Shown here piece after piece: positions 1 to 6,564 of a stretch of DNA of 10,064 nucleotides. A program made the translations under genes and the position numbers. Below the pieces are notes generated by a model. That model saw only the letters and a program-made list of their open reading frames with translations, was not told the origin of the DNA and did no database searches. This DNA is from Chloroflexi bacterium CG23_combo_of_CG06-09_8_20_14_all_45_10 (lineage in GTDB: Bacteria; Chloroflexota; Dehalococcoidia; GIF9; AB-539-J10). Position 1 is the stretch's first letter; the number at the start of each line of letters is the position of its first letter. The stretch lies in contig PCSL01000018.1 of the NCBI GenBank assembly GCA_002772325.1, positions 1 through 10,064 on the forward strand, written 5' to 3'.

Positions 1-73
1 AGCTGCAACGCAGGCTTTACCTCAAGAGTAAGCGAGAGTATGGCGAAGGGCTTGAAGGTGAAGAGTTGTCCGA

Positions 74-106
74 GAGCCGTGTGAGGGAAAACCTCACGCA
101 CGGTTC
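74..106 (+). ncRNA. Group II intron domain V hairpin
   Basis: GAGCCGTG (74-81) pairs with CACGGTTC (99-106) over 8 bp including one G-U. Then TGAGG (82-86) pairs with CCTCA (92-96), leaving the 2-nt CG bulge (97-98) on the 3' side. The AGC catalytic triad is at 75-77. This is the standard domain V architecture. The element is 33 nt rather than the usual 34, and the apical loop is GAAAA rather than a closed GNRA tetraloop, which may mean one base was lost in the distal helix. Confidence 0.85.
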
Positions 107-161
107 GATGAGGGGGAACTGGAAAAACAGGTGACCACTGTTCGCCTGTTCCCTACTCTAC
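107..161 (+). ncRNA. Group II intron domain VI and 3' splice site
   Basis: GGGAAC (114-119) can pair with GTTCCC (148-153), and AGGTGA (129-134) with TCGCCT (142-147, one G-U), giving an extended hairpin with a large 5'-side internal loop. A155 sits just 3' of the outer stem and is the seventh base from the proposed 3' end, the usual spacing for the branch-point adenosine. The intron-exon junction would be 161/162. Confidence 0.7.
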
Positions 162-166
162 ACAAA

Positions 167-173
167 AGGAGGG
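167..173 (+). promoter_or_regulatory. Strong Shine-Dalgarno of the TRAP binding-protein gene
   Basis: AGGAGGG lies 4 bases before the ATG at 178. It is in the first bases of exon sequence after the proposed intron end at 161, so splicing would leave the ribosome-binding site intact. Confidence 0.8.
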
Positions 174-177
174 TATT

Positions 178-1224
178 ATGCGCAAAGGAAGATGGTTGTA
201 TCTAGCAGTAGCAGTAGTATGTCTTTTCAGCTTAATCGTGGTTGGTTGTGCCAAGCCAGCGCCAGCAACACCAACAGAGCCAACAACACCAACGCCACCG
301 GCGATGAAGGCTCAGGAGTGGAAGCTGTCATCCTACTATGCTGAGCCACACCCACGCGCTCAAATGGATAAAAAATTCAAAGAGCTTATAGAAAAACGCA
401 CCAACGGCTTGATTACTATTAACATATATCCTGGCGAGTCATTGTTTCCGGGTACAGAATGCTTGTCTGCAGTAGCCACTAGGGCTGTTGAAGTAAGTCA
501 GGTCCCACCTCAATACTCCGAGGCGAAACACCCTATTAGTGGTGTTTTCAGCCCATGGGGTTACTGGAATGAGGAGAAGTGGCTCAAGTATGGGCCTGAG
601 GTAATAGACATAGTGAATAAAGATCCAAAGGGCTTTGAGGCTGCAGGTGTTAAGCTACTGTTCGCTTCCAGTCTATGTGATTACTACCTCATTTCCAGAA
701 CACCGATTAGCAAGCCCGAGGATCTGGTGGGGAAGTTAGTAAGAAGTGGTGGTGGCCTTATGGGGAAATGCATTAAAGCCATTGGCGGTGAGCCGGCCAG
801 AATATCAGCGGCTGAAACTTACGCGGCGCTTCAAAGAGGCACCTTGGATGGTGGCTGGATGGAGGGTCAGCGTGTTATTGCTGATAAGCTCTGGGAAGTG
901 GCGCCGTATGGTCTTAGCGGGCCAGGTTGGTCAGCTGTGGTTGTCTGCTACTACATGAACCTTGATTTATTTAATACCTTGCCTAAGGAGTATCAAAAAA
1001 TAGTTTTGGATGTCAGCCAGGAAACCTTCGAGTTTGGAGTTAAACTGGAAAGGCAGCTAGCCACGGAGGCAAAAGCTACAATAGAGCCGAAGATGAAAGG
1101 ATTTTTGTGGATGTCCAGTGATGAGGTACTGAGGTGGAGGGCGAAACAAGACCCTGTAATCGAAGAGTATGTTAAGACATACGGAGAGAATGCACGCCGA
1201 CTAGTAGAGATAATGAAAAAGTAA
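178..1224 (+). CDS. dctP: TRAP transporter solute-binding lipoprotein (DctP family)
   Basis: This is the extracytoplasmic binding protein of a tripartite, ion-gradient-driven TRAP transporter, which captures an organic acid and delivers it to the membrane subunits encoded next. The 348 residues begin with a lipoprotein signal: Arg/Lys-rich start, hydrophobic core at about 7-22, and a V-V-G-C lipobox placing the lipidated Cys at 24. A Pro/Thr/Ala-rich tether follows at 25-44 and the DctP fold from about 46. R189 matches the arginine that in this family usually forms the salt bridge with the substrate carboxylate. The family signature E-x-Y-x-A-L-Q-x-G-x-x-D-G spans 213-225. The ATG has a near-perfect ribosome-binding site. 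A 100-base gap with a hairpin separates it from the small membrane subunit. The ligand cannot be deduced; a carboxylate handled by the downstream CoA-transferases and mutases is the inference. Confidence 0.93.
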   Translation: MRKGRWLYLAVAVVCLFSLIVVGCAKPAPATPTEPTTPTPPAMKAQEWKLSSYYAEPHPRAQMDKKFKELIEKRTNGLITINIYPGESLFPGTECLSAVATRAVEVSQVPPQYSEAKHPISGVFSPWGYWNEEKWLKYGPEVIDIVNKDPKGFEAAGVKLLFASSLCDYYLISRTPISKPEDLVGKLVRSGGGLMGKCIKAIGGEPARISAAETYAALQRGTLDGGWMEGQRVIADKLWEVAPYGLSGPGWSAVVVCYYMNLDLFNTLPKEYQKIVLDVSQETFEFGVKLERQLATEAKATIEPKMKGFLWMSSDEVLRWRAKQDPVIEEYVKTYGENARRLVEIMKK

Positions 1225-1290
1225 AGGCTGTGCCATCATTTCTCAGCAAGTATGTTCTAAAGGAAGTTCCGGTTGTTTTCCTGCTTCTTG

Positions 1291-1307
1291 AATTAGTTTT
1301 ACTAATT
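1291..1307 (+). promoter_or_regulatory. Perfect hairpin between binding-protein and small-permease genes
   Basis: AATTAGT-TTT-ACTAATT is a perfect 7-bp inverted repeat with a 3-nt loop in the 100-base gap after the binding-protein stop codon. It is AT-rich and has no following U-tract, so it is a poor intrinsic terminator. It could protect the upstream mRNA 3' end or reduce expression of the membrane subunits relative to the binding protein. The rest of the 1225-1324 gap shows nothing else I can name. Confidence 0.4.
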
Positions 1308-1324
1308 AGCCAGAGGTATAGTTA

Positions 1325-1855
1325 ATGGCGACTAAATTTGAGCGATTGGCAAGTTGGCTGGAGCGTAGCTGTTTAGGGCTAGCTATAGTAGCAGGGGTTG
1401 TTGTTCTAATCATGACCCTGGATATAAGCTACTCCATATTTACCAGGTATGTGCTAAGAGCCCCCAGTGATATTCTCACTGAGAGTTCCAGGTATATGCT
1501 ATTAGTGACTGTTTTCTTTGCCACAGCCTATACTCTGTGGACCGAAGGTCATGTTAAGGTAGAACTACTACTAATAAGACTCTCCGTCAAAGTAAGAAAC
1601 TTATTAAACTTGATAACCCACAGCCTAGCACTTGTCTGGATTGCTGTTCTCACCTGGCAAACAGGCAGAATGGCGTGGATGGCATACAAATTAAGCTGGC
1701 ATTCCGATAGTATAAGCCATGTTTATTTATTCCCTATTTATATATGGATGCCCATAGGTAGCTTGCTACTTTTCCTCAGTTGCTGTTACAAGGTCTATGG
1801 CTTTTGGAAGGGTTGTAAGGAGCAAGCTAATCTAAGTTCAACCAAAGGTGGTTAA
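1325..1855 (+). CDS. dctQ: TRAP transporter small membrane subunit (DctQ family)
   Basis: This is the small four-helix membrane subunit that pairs with the large DctM-type permease of a TRAP transporter. The 176 residues have hydrophobic segments at about 15-36, 55-72, 92-113 and 135-156, the usual DctQ topology and length. The R-Y-V-L-R-A-P region (41-47), followed by an acidic and aromatic stretch (E53 to Y57), matches the conserved loop after helix 1. The G-H-V-K-V-E segment at 75-80 matches the family's G-x-H-V pattern. The start has a modest GAGG at 1313-1316, 8 bases upstream. The gene lies between the binding protein and the large permease in normal TRAP order. Confidence 0.9.
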   Translation: MATKFERLASWLERSCLGLAIVAGVVVLIMTLDISYSIFTRYVLRAPSDILTESSRYMLLVTVFFATAYTLWTEGHVKVELLLIRLSVKVRNLLNLITHSLALVWIAVLTWQTGRMAWMAYKLSWHSDSISHVYLFPIYIWMPIGSLLLFLSCCYKVYGFWKGCKEQANLSSTKGG

Positions 1856-1861
1856 TATTAA

Positions 1862-3163
1862 ATGGAATGGTATTTCTTAGCCCTCATTCTATTTGCGGCG
1901 CTGATTGCTCTGATAATCATTGGCATGCCCATTGGCTTCGCCCTTGGCTTCATTGGCGTTGTGGGGCTAATCTTCCTTATAGGACCTCAGTCACTCACAT
2001 TAGTAGGTAGCCTTGTCTGGGAAAAGAGCATCTCTTGGAGCCTTGTTTGCTTACCTTTGTTTATCTTTATGGCTGAGGTGATGGTGTTTACCGGGATTGG
2101 CAGTGATGCCTTTAAGGCAGCTAACTTATGGCTGGGTTGGTTGCCTGGTGGTGTGGGCGTAGCCACAGTGGCTGCCTGCGCTGTCTTCTCTGCCGCTTGT
2201 GGCTCAAGCACTGCTTGTGCTACGGCTATTGGAATAATGTCCATACCTGAGATGCTTAAACTCGGCTATCATAAGAGAATGGCAGCGGGTGTAACTGCTG
2301 CCGGCGGCACACTGGGCATCCTTATCCCGCCAAGTATAGTTATGGTCATCTATGGCACCATAACTGAGCAATCCATAGGACACCTTTTTATTGCCGGAAT
2401 AATACCTGGCATCATACTGGCGGCGATTTTTGTCACATATACAATCATCACAGCACTAAGGCATCCTGAAGTAGCTCCACGACCAGCTGCAGTTACATGG
2501 CATGAAAGGTGGGTTTCCTTGAAGGGTGTAATAGGCATAGTAGTCATAATGGGATTTGTCTTCGGCACATTATACACGGGAGTTTGTACCCCGGTTGAGG
2601 TGTCTGGTGCCGGCGCTCTTATGGCTCTTATTGTATCTTTGGTCTACCGCAAGCTTAACTGGTCAAATTTGAAAGCCGCTTTCCTACACACAGTTCGGAC
2701 CAATGCCTTTATATTCTTTATCCTCTTCGGGGCAGTGATATTTTGCGGGCTGGTTTGTTACCTGGGAATCTCAGAAGACATGGTGATATGGATGACTGGG
2801 CTTAGCCTGCCACGTTGGGGGATATTAATCATTATATATGTAATATATATTATCTTGGGCATGTTCCTTGACCCTACGGGGATGATGATGATTACTCTGC
2901 CTTTTCTTTTCCCAGTCATTGTGAAACTAGGCTACGACCCTATCTGGTTTGGAGTTGTAGTGACTATGCTTTGCGAAATGGGTTATCTCACGCCACCATT
3001 TGGGTTTAATCTATTCATTATAAAAGGTATTTCACCACCAGAGGTGGGGCTAGGAGACATCATTCGGGGTTGTGTTCCATTTGTAATACTAATGCTAATA
3101 GCTATAGTTATTTATACTATCTTCCCGCAGATAGTTTTATATCTGCCAAGTAAAATGGGTTAA
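1862..3163 (+). CDS. dctM: TRAP transporter large membrane subunit (DctM family)
   Basis: This is the large permease subunit that carries the translocation pathway of a TRAP transporter. The 433 residues are of standard family length and form about a dozen hydrophobic segments. Visible DctM landmarks are P-L-F-I-F-M-A-E at 65-72, the C-G-S-S-T-A region at 113-118, G-T-L-G-I-L-I-P-P-S at 149-158, the amphipathic I-Y-G segment at 163-165, L-G-M-F-L-D at 332-337, and E-M-G-Y-L-T-P-P-F-G at 372-381. The gene starts 6 bases after the small-subunit stop codon with AGGTGG just upstream, so translation is probably coupled. No frameshift is seen. A 52-base gap separates it from the first mutase gene, without a terminator, so the transporter and the catabolic genes may share a transcript. 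Confidence 0.94.
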   Translation: MEWYFLALILFAALIALIIIGMPIGFALGFIGVVGLIFLIGPQSLTLVGSLVWEKSISWSLVCLPLFIFMAEVMVFTGIGSDAFKAANLWLGWLPGGVGVATVAACAVFSAACGSSTACATAIGIMSIPEMLKLGYHKRMAAGVTAAGGTLGILIPPSIVMVIYGTITEQSIGHLFIAGIIPGIILAAIFVTYTIITALRHPEVAPRPAAVTWHERWVSLKGVIGIVVIMGFVFGTLYTGVCTPVEVSGAGALMALIVSLVYRKLNWSNLKAAFLHTVRTNAFIFFILFGAVIFCGLVCYLGISEDMVIWMTGLSLPRWGILIIIYVIYIILGMFLDPTGMMMITLPFLFPVIVKLGYDPIWFGVVVTMLCEMGYLTPPFGFNLFIIKGISPPEVGLGDIIRGCVPFVILMLIAIVIYTIFPQIVLYLPSKMG

Positions 3164-3215
3164 ATCTTTTGACTCAAGGAGAAAGCTGTCATAATCACTT
3201 CAACGGGGAATCGAC

Positions 3216-4883
3216 ATGGACATTAATGCTAAAGAGATTGAGCAAGCTTATCTAGAAAAACCAAGAAGGCTGAAAACATCGTCTGGCATACCAGTAAAGG
3301 AGGTATATAGTGCTGATGACATAAAAGACATCGACAATGCCAAGGATACAGGCAAACCAGGGGAGTTCCCTTTTACACGGGGAATACATCCCGATATGTA
3401 TCGAGGGAAATTGTGGACGAAACGGCAGCAATGGGGACACGGGAGCGCCGAGGATACAAATAAAGGGCTTAAACTGCTCATCAGTCAAGGCAGTACCGGG
3501 GTTTCACTTTATCGTGATTTGCCTACAGCATTGGGGATTGACCCTGATCATCCCATGGCTAGAGGTGAGGTGAACGCCGTGGGAACATCTCTGTGCTGTA
3601 TTGATGATATGAAGGTAGCCACTGATGGGCTCCCCTTAGATAAATTGAGCATTTCCATTCTCTGTGCCTCTTGCCCGGCTATCGTGCTCTTATCCCAGTA
3701 TATAGCTACAGCGGAAGAAAGAGGCATAGATAGGGCTAAACTAAGGGGACAGTTAACAAATGACCCCTTGGTAGGCTATTTCTGCTATTGTAAGGAGGCG
3801 AACCCTCCAGAGCTAGGCATAAAGATATCAACAGATATCATAGAGTATTGCACCAAGAGCATGCCGTTGTGGAATCCTATGTATGTCAGCGCTTTCTATA
3901 ATTGGCGAGAAGCTGGTGCGCTTACTGCACCTCAAGAGATAGCCTTTGGCTTCTCAGTGGCATTAGCTTTCATTGAAGGAGCATTGCAAAGGGGCATAAA
4001 TATTGACATTATCGCTCCAAGGGCGTCTATCTACGCTCAGGCCGGGATCGATTTCTTTGAGGAAATAGCCAAGCTACGGACAATGAGGCGAATGTGGGCT
4101 AAACTGATGAAGGAGAGGTTTGGTGCCAAGGATCCGAGGTCCTGGCGACTCAGGATAGCAATTCAAACTACAGGCAGCGACCTAGTGGCCCAGCAACCCT
4201 TGAACAACATTATTCGTATCGCTTATCAACAATTAGCTGCAGTCCTGGGCGGCGTTCAATCTATAACATCTTCCACTTATACCGAACCAATATGTCTACC
4301 CACCAAAGAAGCACATATGAGCGCTCTTCGAAGCATGCAGATTTTGGCTTATGAAACAGGGGTACCATTGGTTGCCGACCCGCTAGGCGGGTCATATTAT
4401 ATAGAATATCTTACTACCGAGATAGAGAAGCAAGCAACAAAGATATTGAATGATATAGAGAACAGGGGTGGAATTATCAAGGCCATCAAATCAGGTTGGG
4501 TAGAGGCGGAGTTTGAGAAATCAATCCTACAGCATCAAAAGGAGGTAGAAAGCAAAGAAAGGACAATAGTAGGAGTCAATGCTTATACTTCGCCACCTGA
4601 AGAAGACGTTCTACCCGGTGGTGTGCTCCGAGTTGCAGCACATAGCGAGCAGGAGCAAATAGCAAAAATTAAAAAATTTAAGCAAAGTCGAGATGATAGT
4701 AAGGTAAGGGAGGCAATAAGAGAATTGCGTGGGGGGGCAGAAATGGGAGAGAAGGAGAATTTAATATCTTACATCATCAAGGCAGTTAAGGCTCGGGCTA
4801 CTCTAGAGGAGATTATGGGCACTATTCGTGAGGCTTATGGTTATAGCTATGACCCCCTAAATATGCGAACTTCGCCCTTCTGA
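3216..4883 (+). CDS. B12-dependent acyl-CoA mutase large subunit L1 (methylmalonyl-CoA mutase family, substrate unknown)
   Basis: This is the TIM-barrel subunit of an adenosylcobalamin-dependent carbon-skeleton mutase. At 555 residues without a B12 domain, it has the split architecture of isobutyryl- and 2-hydroxyisobutyryl-CoA mutases. Family blocks are R-G-I-H-P-D-M-Y-R-G-K-L-W-T (55-68), A-P-R (267-269), E-E-I-A-K-L-R (282-288), A-D-P-L-G-G-S-Y (387-394) and V-G-V-N (452-455). Against Propionibacterium methylmalonyl-CoA mutase, R283, Q330, Q361 and E370 are kept (R269, Q317, Q348, E357). However Y89 is Q72, R207 is Y191, H244 is N229 and H328 is A315. Loss of the R207 equivalent argues against a methylmalonyl/succinyl substrate. 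GGGGAA at 3205-3210 serves the ATG. The B12-binding subunit follows almost directly. Family assignment is firm; the reaction is not known. Confidence 0.88.
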   Translation: MDINAKEIEQAYLEKPRRLKTSSGIPVKEVYSADDIKDIDNAKDTGKPGEFPFTRGIHPDMYRGKLWTKRQQWGHGSAEDTNKGLKLLISQGSTGVSLYRDLPTALGIDPDHPMARGEVNAVGTSLCCIDDMKVATDGLPLDKLSISILCASCPAIVLLSQYIATAEERGIDRAKLRGQLTNDPLVGYFCYCKEANPPELGIKISTDIIEYCTKSMPLWNPMYVSAFYNWREAGALTAPQEIAFGFSVALAFIEGALQRGINIDIIAPRASIYAQAGIDFFEEIAKLRTMRRMWAKLMKERFGAKDPRSWRLRIAIQTTGSDLVAQQPLNNIIRIAYQQLAAVLGGVQSITSSTYTEPICLPTKEAHMSALRSMQILAYETGVPLVADPLGGSYYIEYLTTEIEKQATKILNDIENRGGIIKAIKSGWVEAEFEKSILQHQKEVESKERTIVGVNAYTSPPEEDVLPGGVLRVAAHSEQEQIAKIKKFKQSRDDSKVREAIRELRGGAEMGEKENLISYIIKAVKARATLEEIMGTIREAYGYSYDPLNMRTSPF

Positions 4884-4896
4884 GGTGCAGAAATTG
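4882..4896 (+). promoter_or_regulatory. Ambiguous start of small subunit S1: GTG 4885 or TTG 4894
   Basis: The L1 stop TGA (4881-4883) is followed by one base and then GTG (4885). That GTG is itself part of GAGGTG (4882-4887), the only Shine-Dalgarno-like sequence here. GAGGTG lies 6 bases before an in-frame TTG at 4894, a better-spaced start that removes three residues. Either start keeps the whole B12 domain. Confidence 0.45.
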
Positions 4897-5313
4897 ATTT
4901 CTGAGGGCAAGAGAATAAGGATCCTGCTCAGCAAGGTAGGGCTTGATGGTCATGATAGAGGAATAAAGCTTGTGGCCAGTATCTTGCGAGAGGCAGGCAT
5001 GGAAGTTGTTTACCTTGGTAAACTCCAAAGCCCTGAGGGCATTATACAAGCGGCTATACAAGAAGATGTTGATGTTATTGGAGTCAGCTGCCTGACTGGG
5101 GAACACTTGTCCTTAGTACCTGATATTGTTGAATCAATTAGGAGGAATAATCTTCGTATGCCTCTCATTGTTGGCGGAATTGTTCCCAGGGAAGATATAC
5201 CACAACTGAAGAATATAGGTGTCGCTGCGGTGTTCACCTCAGGTAGCACATCAGTGGAGATCGTCAAATGCATAAAGGATTTAGTGCACAATCCGGAAAC
5301 AAGGCGAGTTTAG
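4885..5313 (+). CDS. Cobalamin-binding small subunit S1 of acyl-CoA mutase
   Basis: This is the stand-alone Rossmann-like B12-binding subunit that should complete the mutase encoded immediately upstream. The 142 residues (139 if TTG 4894 is used) match the separate small subunits of isobutyryl- and 2-hydroxyisobutyryl-CoA mutases. The base-off/His-on motif is intact: K17, then D21-x-H23-x-x-G26, with H23 as the expected lower axial cobalt ligand. S68-x-L70 and the G97-G98 turn, which line the dimethylbenzimidazole tail pocket, are also present. The gene starts one base after the L1 stop and its stop codon abuts the ATG of the first CoA-transferase, so all three are probably translationally coupled. 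It may also serve L2, whose own small subunit is degenerate; that is speculation. Confidence 0.92.
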   Translation: MQKLISEGKRIRILLSKVGLDGHDRGIKLVASILREAGMEVVYLGKLQSPEGIIQAAIQEDVDVIGVSCLTGEHLSLVPDIVESIRRNNLRMPLIVGGIVPREDIPQLKNIGVAAVFTSGSTSVEIVKCIKDLVHNPETRRV

Positions 5314-6561
5314 ATGTCTGAATCTTTATTAGAATCATATCGCGTTTTAGACCTTACTGATGAAAAGGGATTTCTTTGTGGCCGGATATTAGGTGATATG
5401 GGTGCTGATGTGATAAAAATTGAACCACCTGGTGGAGACTCATCGCGTAACAGGGGACCCTTTTACCACGATATACCTGATCCCAACAAGAGCCTTTATT
5501 GGTTTGCTTATAACGCCAATAAGAAAGGAATAACGCTTAATATCGAAACTAAGGATGGGCAACAGATATTTAAGAGCTTAGTTAAGCATGCTGACTTTGT
5601 TATCGAGTCTTTCTCTCCCGGGTATTTAGAGAGTTTGGGATTAGGCTATGAAGATTTAAGCCAAATAAACCCGGGGCTTATTCTAACTTCGATCACGCCT
5701 TTTGGGCAGACTGGACCCTATAGCCATTATAAGGCATCAGACATTGTTTCTATGGCTATGGGGGGACTGATGTATTTGAGTGGTGACCCTGACCGCCCCC
5801 CGGTTCGTGTTAGCTTCCCACAGTCCTATCTTCAGGGAGCGGCCGCTGCTGCTGCCGGGACAATGACAGCTTTCTATTACAGGCAGATTAGCGGGGAAGG
5901 GCAGCAGGTTGATGTCTCAATACAGGAAGCCGTTATCCGGGCTACATTGCAACCCCGCATGTTTTGGGATGTAGCGGGAAGAATTGTAGAGCGTGCCGGG
6001 CAATATCGAACTGCATTAAGCGCTCTGTCTACTCAGCGGGTAGTTTGGCAGTGCAAAGACGGTTGGATAAATTTCCCCATATTTGGGGGTGTTGCCGGAG
6101 CAAGGACTAATCGAGCTCTCGCACAATGGATGGAAAGCGAGGGCGTGAGCGACAAATTTTTGCTTACTAAGGACTGGGAAGCCTTTGATATGGCTACAGC
6201 AACAGAGGCTGAGATAAGGGACATTGAAGGGCGGTTAGTTAAGTTCTTCATGAGTCACACTAAAACTGAGCTTCTTGAGGGCTCACTTAATAAGCGCATT
6301 ATGTTATATCCCGTTTTCACCGTCGAAGATATTGTCACCTGCGCTCAACTTAAAGGTCGGGAGTTCTGGGAAGAGGTGGAGCATCCCGAATTGGCAACTT
6401 CTATTATCTATCCTGGGGCCTTCATAAAAATGTCACAAACTCCTTGTCAAATAAGGAAACGACCTCCTATCATTGGGGAACATAACGATGAGGTTTATCG
6501 AGGCGAATTCGGGTTTTCCAAAGGGGAAATTGCTGCGTTGAAACAAGGAGGTGTTGTTTAA
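5314..6561 (+). CDS. Class III (CaiB/BaiF) CoA-transferase family protein, catalytic Asp apparently missing
   Basis: This is a family III CoA-transferase fold, which normally moves CoA between carboxylic acids through an aspartyl-CoA anhydride intermediate. The 415 residues are of normal length. The N-terminal L-G-D-M-G-A-D-V-I-K-I-E-P-P-G (26-40), the N-K-K-G-I-T-L-N region (69-76), the S-I-T-P-F-G-Q-T-G-P stretch (126-135) and G-E-G-Q-Q-V-D-V-S (194-202) are family hallmarks. The catalytic Asp should lie 22 residues before the first Gly of G-E-G-Q. Here that region reads P169-Q-S171-Y172-L-Q-G, with no Asp between D160 and D200. It may therefore be an inactive or structural partner of the next protein. 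It starts directly after the S1 stop codon, with only weak AAGGCG upstream. The acyl substrates are unknown. Confidence 0.9.
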   Translation: MSESLLESYRVLDLTDEKGFLCGRILGDMGADVIKIEPPGGDSSRNRGPFYHDIPDPNKSLYWFAYNANKKGITLNIETKDGQQIFKSLVKHADFVIESFSPGYLESLGLGYEDLSQINPGLILTSITPFGQTGPYSHYKASDIVSMAMGGLMYLSGDPDRPPVRVSFPQSYLQGAAAAAAGTMTAFYYRQISGEGQQVDVSIQEAVIRATLQPRMFWDVAGRIVERAGQYRTALSALSTQRVVWQCKDGWINFPIFGGVAGARTNRALAQWMESEGVSDKFLLTKDWEAFDMATATEAEIRDIEGRLVKFFMSHTKTELLEGSLNKRIMLYPVFTVEDIVTCAQLKGREFWEEVEHPELATSIIYPGAFIKMSQTPCQIRKRPPIIGEHNDEVYRGEFGFSKGEIAALKQGGVV

Positions 6562-6564
6562 ACA

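Larger units (their letters stand above)
1..161 (+). mobile_element. Group II intron, 3'-terminal part (5' part outside the window)
   Basis: This stretch ends like a bacterial group II self-splicing intron. Bases 1-73 would be the linker after domain IV, 74-106 are a clear domain V, and 107-161 fold as domain VI and finish in CTACTCTAC, a common bacterial group II 3' end. The likely 3' splice site is after base 161 (AY rule: A160-C161). The reverse transcriptase/maturase, if there is one, must lie upstream of base 1. The intron ends 5 bases before the Shine-Dalgarno of the TRAP binding-protein gene, so transcripts of that operon probably pass through the intron or start inside it. I see no convincing promoter in bases 1-177. 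It could be an old fragment rather than an active intron. Confidence 0.8.

Noticed and set aside
3..134. Open frame running through the intron domain V, possible maturase C-terminus
   Set aside because: It runs through domain V and into domain VI, whereas maturase genes normally stop before domain V, and I recognise no maturase motif. The openness is probably incidental.
3169..3195. TTGACT ... CATAAT, possible internal promoter before L1
   Set aside because: The spacer is only 15 bases, and the implied start would fall almost on the Shine-Dalgarno at 3205, leaving practically no leader.
3617..3624. AGCCACTG resembling a cobalamin-riboswitch B12 box
   Set aside because: It lies inside the L1 coding region with no surrounding riboswitch structure. 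No cobalamin riboswitch is seen in any non-coding stretch.
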